From Pseudomonas sp. (GTDB lineage: Bacteria; Pseudomonadota; Gammaproteobacteria; Pseudomonadales; Pseudomonadaceae), in contig JAQZAY010000135.1 in assembly GCA_029239415.1 (NCBI GenBank), positions 1-9,229 of the forward strand: a DNA stretch of 9,229 nucleotides, in the 5' to 3' direction. The notes beneath the pieces were generated by a model, which saw nothing but the letters and a program-made list of their open reading frames with translations, ran no database searches and was not told the origin of the DNA. The translations under genes and the position numbers were made by a program. Shown piece by piece: positions 6,479-9,229 of the stretch (position 1 is the stretch's first letter; every line of letters begins with the position of its first letter).

Positions 6479-8383
6479 TCAGCGCCCAGGCTGAGCCCAC
6501 AGGTCCGCCACCGCCACAGGCCTGCCAAACCAGTAGCCTTGCCCCAGCTGGCAGTCATGCTCCAGCAGGAACCGCGCCTGCTCGGCCTGCTCGATGCCCT
6601 CGGCATGCACCTGCATGCCCATGCTCCGGGCCAGGGCGATGATCACCCGCACAATGGCGATGTCATCCTCGTCGCTGGGCAATCCCGCGACAAATCCCTG
6701 GTCGATCTTGAGCTTCTGTACCGGCAGGCGCTTGAGCCTCAGCAGCGACGAATAGCCGGTCCCGAAGTCATCGATCGCCAGGCGCAGCCCCAGCTCGCGC
6801 AGGCGGTGCAGTTGCTCCAGCGACACCTCGGGGTCTTCCATCACCGCGCTTTCGGTGACTTCCAGCTCCAGCAAGGCCGGGTTCATGCCGGTGTCCTGCA
6901 GCACCTCGGCTACCTGCTGGTAGAGCTCGCGGTGGCTGAACAGTCGACTGGAAATATTGACCGCCACGAACTCCAGGGCGGGTCCCTCGGCCTGCCAGAG
7001 GACCATTTGCTGGCAGGCCTGGCGCAGTACCCAGGTATCGATCTCGGCGATCAGGCCGGTGCGCTCGGCGATAGGGATGAACTCGCCCGGCGGCACCAGC
7101 CCGCGCTGGGGGTGCTGCCAGCGCACCAGCGCCTCCACGCCGACTCTCTGGCCGCTGGCCAGGTCATGCACGGGTTGGTAGAACACCCGTAGCTCCTGCT
7201 GGTCGAGCGCGCGGCGCAGCTCGCCAGCGGTTTCGACCCGGTGCTGAGCGTGCGCGGTGAGTTCCTCGGTGTACAGCGCGTACCCGGCGCGGCCGTTGCT
7301 CTTGGCCTTGAACAGCGCCGAATCGGCATTGCGCAGCAGTTGCTCGGCGTTCAAGGCGTCGTTGGGGAACAGGCTGATGCCGATGCTCGCGCTGATGAGC
7401 AGAGGGTTGCCCTCCAGCACGAAGGGGTCGCGCAGCTGCTCGATGATGCCCTGGGCCAGGGCCGCTGCGCGGCCGACCTGCTGGCAGTTCTCCACCAGCA
7501 CGCCAAACTCGTCGCCGCCCAGGCGTGCCAGGGTCATGCCACAGCCCAGCCGTGCCTGCAGGCGCTCGCCCACCAGCTTGAGCAACTGGTCGCCGGTGTT
7601 GTGCCCCAGGCTGTCGTTGATGCTCTGGAAATGGTCGAGGTCGAGCAGCAGCAGCGCGCAACCTCGCTTGCTGGCCTGGGCGGCGGCGAGCCCCTGCTCG
7701 GCACGGTCGCTGAACAGCAGGCGATTGGGCAGGTCGGTGAGCGGATCGTGGTGCGCCAGGCGGGCCAGTTCACGTTCCGAATGCTTGATTGCGCTGATGT
7801 CGCTGAACACGGCCACATAGTGGCTCACGGCATCATCGTCATCGCGAATGGCGCGGATCGTCTGCCATTGCGGGTAGATCTCACCACTTTTACGGCGATT
7901 CCAGATTTCCCCGCTCCACTCGCCCTTGTCGCCCAGCGTCGCGAAGATCTGCTGGTAGAAATCGGCGCCATGGCGCCCGGACTTGAACTTGTTCGGCCGA
8001 TGCCCAATCACCTCGTCCTGGCTGTACCCGGTAATGCGCATGAACGCCCGGTTGACGTGCACGATCACCCCGTCGAGCCCCGTCACCAGCACCCCTTCCA
8101 GCGTGCTGTCGAAGACCGCGGCGGCCATGCGCAGGCGTTCGCGGTCGGCCCTGCGAAGTCGCGCGCCCATGCCGATCGACTTGAGCAGGCGAGCCCGCGA
8201 GACAAGAATCAGCACCGTGCTGAGCATCACCCACACAAAGGCGCTGACCTGATGACCGAGGGCCAGCGCCGCCGGTTCAGCTGCGAGGTTGCGCAAGAAC
8301 TGCTCGGAAATGACCAGCCAGAGTATCGACAGCACCAGGTAAAGCGCGGCCATGCGCAAGGAGTCGCGAACGGATACAGACAT
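6479..8383 (-). CDS. Membrane-anchored PAS-GGDEF-EAL cyclic-di-GMP protein (PipA-like phosphodiesterase)
   Basis: The 634-residue protein has two membrane helices (about 12-30 and 45-66), a PAS sensor domain (about 85-198, ending VAVFSDIS), a GGDEF domain (about 205-375) and an EAL domain (about 385-630). The GGDEF motif (289-293) is intact, but the inhibitory RxxD site just before it is missing. The EAL domain looks active: EALVRW at 417-422, VNIS at 475-478, EVTES at 508-512, DDFGTGYSSL at 538-547, KIDQGF at 559-564 and E595 in AEGIEQ. So c-di-GMP hydrolysis is the likely main output, with GGDEF either cyclising GTP or binding it as an activator. By order next to oscA and desA it matches PA0285 of P. 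aeruginosa, which I recall as the phosphodiesterase PipA. No clear Shine-Dalgarno precedes the ATG at 8381-8383. No obvious terminator separates it from oscA. Confidence 0.92.
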   Translation of the reverse strand: MSVSVRDSLRMAALYLVLSILWLVISEQFLRNLAAEPAALALGHQVSAFVWVMLSTVLILVSRARLLKSIGMGARLRRADRERLRMAAAVFDSTLEGVLVTGLDGVIVHVNRAFMRITGYSQDEVIGHRPNKFKSGRHGADFYQQIFATLGDKGEWSGEIWNRRKSGEIYPQWQTIRAIRDDDDAVSHYVAVFSDISAIKHSERELARLAHHDPLTDLPNRLLFSDRAEQGLAAAQASKRGCALLLLDLDHFQSINDSLGHNTGDQLLKLVGERLQARLGCGMTLARLGGDEFGVLVENCQQVGRAAALAQGIIEQLRDPFVLEGNPLLISASIGISLFPNDALNAEQLLRNADSALFKAKSNGRAGYALYTEELTAHAQHRVETAGELRRALDQQELRVFYQPVHDLASGQRVGVEALVRWQHPQRGLVPPGEFIPIAERTGLIAEIDTWVLRQACQQMVLWQAEGPALEFVAVNISSRLFSHRELYQQVAEVLQDTGMNPALLELEVTESAVMEDPEVSLEQLHRLRELGLRLAIDDFGTGYSSLLRLKRLPVQKLKIDQGFVAGLPSDEDDIAIVRVIIALARSMGMQVHAEGIEQAEQARFLLEHDCQLGQGYWFGRPVAVADLWAQPGR

Positions 8384-8396
8384 GTCGGGTGAGTAA

Positions 8397-8422
8397 GCCC
8401 TTGAAAATCAAAGGGCATTATA
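8397..8422 (-). promoter_or_regulatory. Promoter -10 box and overlapping hairpin for the c-di-GMP gene
   Basis: The minus strand carries a perfect TATAAT (8417-8422) about 34 bases upstream of the start codon, with only a poor -35 (AAGTCA, 17 bases away). Directly beside it, GCCCTT (8397-8402) and AAGGGC (8411-8416) form an inverted repeat extended inward by TGA/TCA with one bulge. Transcription would start inside this repeat, so it could be an operator or a leader hairpin. The rest of 8384-8528, the divergent region shared with desA, shows nothing else clear. Confidence 0.45.
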
Positions 8423-8528
8423 AAGGCTGAAACATTCCGTGACTTCCCCTGAATCGGGCCGACTGGTTTTATTTCCCCACGGGAGGATAATGCCCTGGTT
8501 GCCCCCTACCCCGCCTTCGAGGGCCCCA

Positions 8529-9229
8529 ATGCCTATGTGGTACTACGGTTTGCTCGACCTCTCGGCCTGGCAGCTTCTGGCCGTCACGCTGGTCATGACC
8601 CATGTGACCATCGTCAGTGTCACCGTCTACCTGCACCGCTACTCCGCACACCGCTCGCTCGAGCTGAACGCAGGGCTCAAGCACTTTTTCCGTTTCTGGC
8701 TGTGGCTGACCACGGCGCAGAACACCCGCGAGTGGACCGCCATCCACCGCAAGCACCACGCCAAGTGCGAAACCGTCGACGACCCGCACAGCCCGGTCAT
8801 CAAGGGCCTGTCCACGGTGCTGCGCAAGGGCGCCGAGCTGTACCGCGAGGAGGCGCGCAACCCGGACACGCTGCGCATCTACGGCAAGAACTGCCCCGAG
8901 GACTGGATCGAGCGCAACCTCTACTCGCGCTACAAGCACGCAGGCATCGTGCTGATGGCGGTGATCGACCTGCTGCTGTTCGGCACCATCGGCATCACCC
9001 TCTGGGCCGTGCAGATGATGTGGATCCCCTTCTGGGCAGCCGGCGTGGTCAACGGCCTGGGCCATGCGGTCGGCTATCGCAACTTCGAGTGCCGCGACGC
9101 CGCCACCAACCTGGTGCCCTGGGGCATCATCATCGGCGGCGAAGAGCTGCACAACAATCACCACACCTATCCCAACTCGGCCAAGCTCTCGGTCAAGCGC
9201 TGGGAGTTCGACATGGGCTGGGCGTGGAT
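8529..9229 (+). CDS. desA: Membrane fatty-acid desaturase DesA (3' end outside window)
   Basis: The visible 233 codons encode an acyl-lipid delta-9-type desaturase, which uses oxygen and a di-iron centre to make double bonds in phospholipid acyl chains at the inner membrane. All three histidine boxes are present (numbered from 8529): HRYSAH at 36-41, HRKHH at 73-77 and HNNHH at 208-212. Hydrophobic segments lie at about 15-35, 52-62 and 139-176. The start is uncertain. ATG 8529 has GAGGG (8519-8523) five bases upstream; ATG 8535 gives MWYYGLLDLSAW, the N-terminus I would expect for the family; ATG 8490 has GGGAGG but only three bases away and adds a proline-rich stretch unlike the family. The gene matches PA0286 desA by order. 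It diverges from the c-di-GMP gene. Confidence 0.92.
   Translation, partial: MPMWYYGLLDLSAWQLLAVTLVMTHVTIVSVTVYLHRYSAHRSLELNAGLKHFFRFWLWLTTAQNTREWTAIHRKHHAKCETVDDPHSPVIKGLSTVLRKGAELYREEARNPDTLRIYGKNCPEDWIERNLYSRYKHAGIVLMAVIDLLLFGTIGITLWAVQMMWIPFWAAGVVNGLGHAVGYRNFECRDAATNLVPWGIIIGGEELHNNHHTYPNSAKLSVKRWEFDMGWAW

Noticed and set aside
8469..9164. Minus-strand open frame opposite desA
   Set aside because: The plus strand carries all three desaturase histidine boxes in order, so this is an antisense shadow.

Overview
The window is GC-rich DNA that looks like a fluorescent Pseudomonas, most likely of the P. putida group. The basis is the gene order (sulfate ABC transporter, oscA, a GGDEF/EAL protein, then a DesA desaturase), which as I remember it matches the PA0280-PA0286 neighbourhood of P. 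aeruginosa, together with codon use and compact operons with good Shine-Dalgarno sites. No database search was run. There are nine genes. Eight lie on the minus strand and only the desaturase at the right edge is on the plus strand. The genes at both edges are cut by the window.

Right to left along the minus strand: a membrane-bound PAS-GGDEF-EAL cyclic-di-GMP protein (6479-8383); then the sulfate-uptake unit oscA-sbp-cysT-cysW-cysA (6331 down to 2310), closed by a textbook rho-independent terminator at 2238-2272; then a two-gene unit of an RBBP9/YdeN-type serine hydrolase (1470-2051) and an unusual sigma-54 activator-like AAA+ protein (435-1382); and finally the 5' end of a secreted NlpA/MetQ-type solute-binding protein (1-252). 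On the plus strand, desA (from about 8529) diverges from the c-di-GMP gene.

The core is sulfur supply. Sbp captures sulfate in the periplasm, CysT/CysW form the channel, CysA powers it, and OscA is a small protein linked to growth on organosulfur sources. The promoter regions of the oscA-sbp-cys unit and of the hydrolase/AAA+ unit share the same words (TTCTTA/TAAGAA inverted repeats plus GGTTAT/ATAACC), so both may answer to the same sulfur-limitation regulator, probably the LysR-type CysB. The NlpA-type gene carries a sigma-54-like promoter and upstream direct repeats at helical spacing.

The least ordinary item is the AAA+ protein. It keeps its ATPase motifs but has GVHSGT where sigma-54 activators have GAFTGA, has a changed sensor I, and lacks both a regulatory domain and a recognisable Fis-type DNA-binding domain. 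I found no CRISPR array, tRNA, rRNA, insertion sequence or phage gene.
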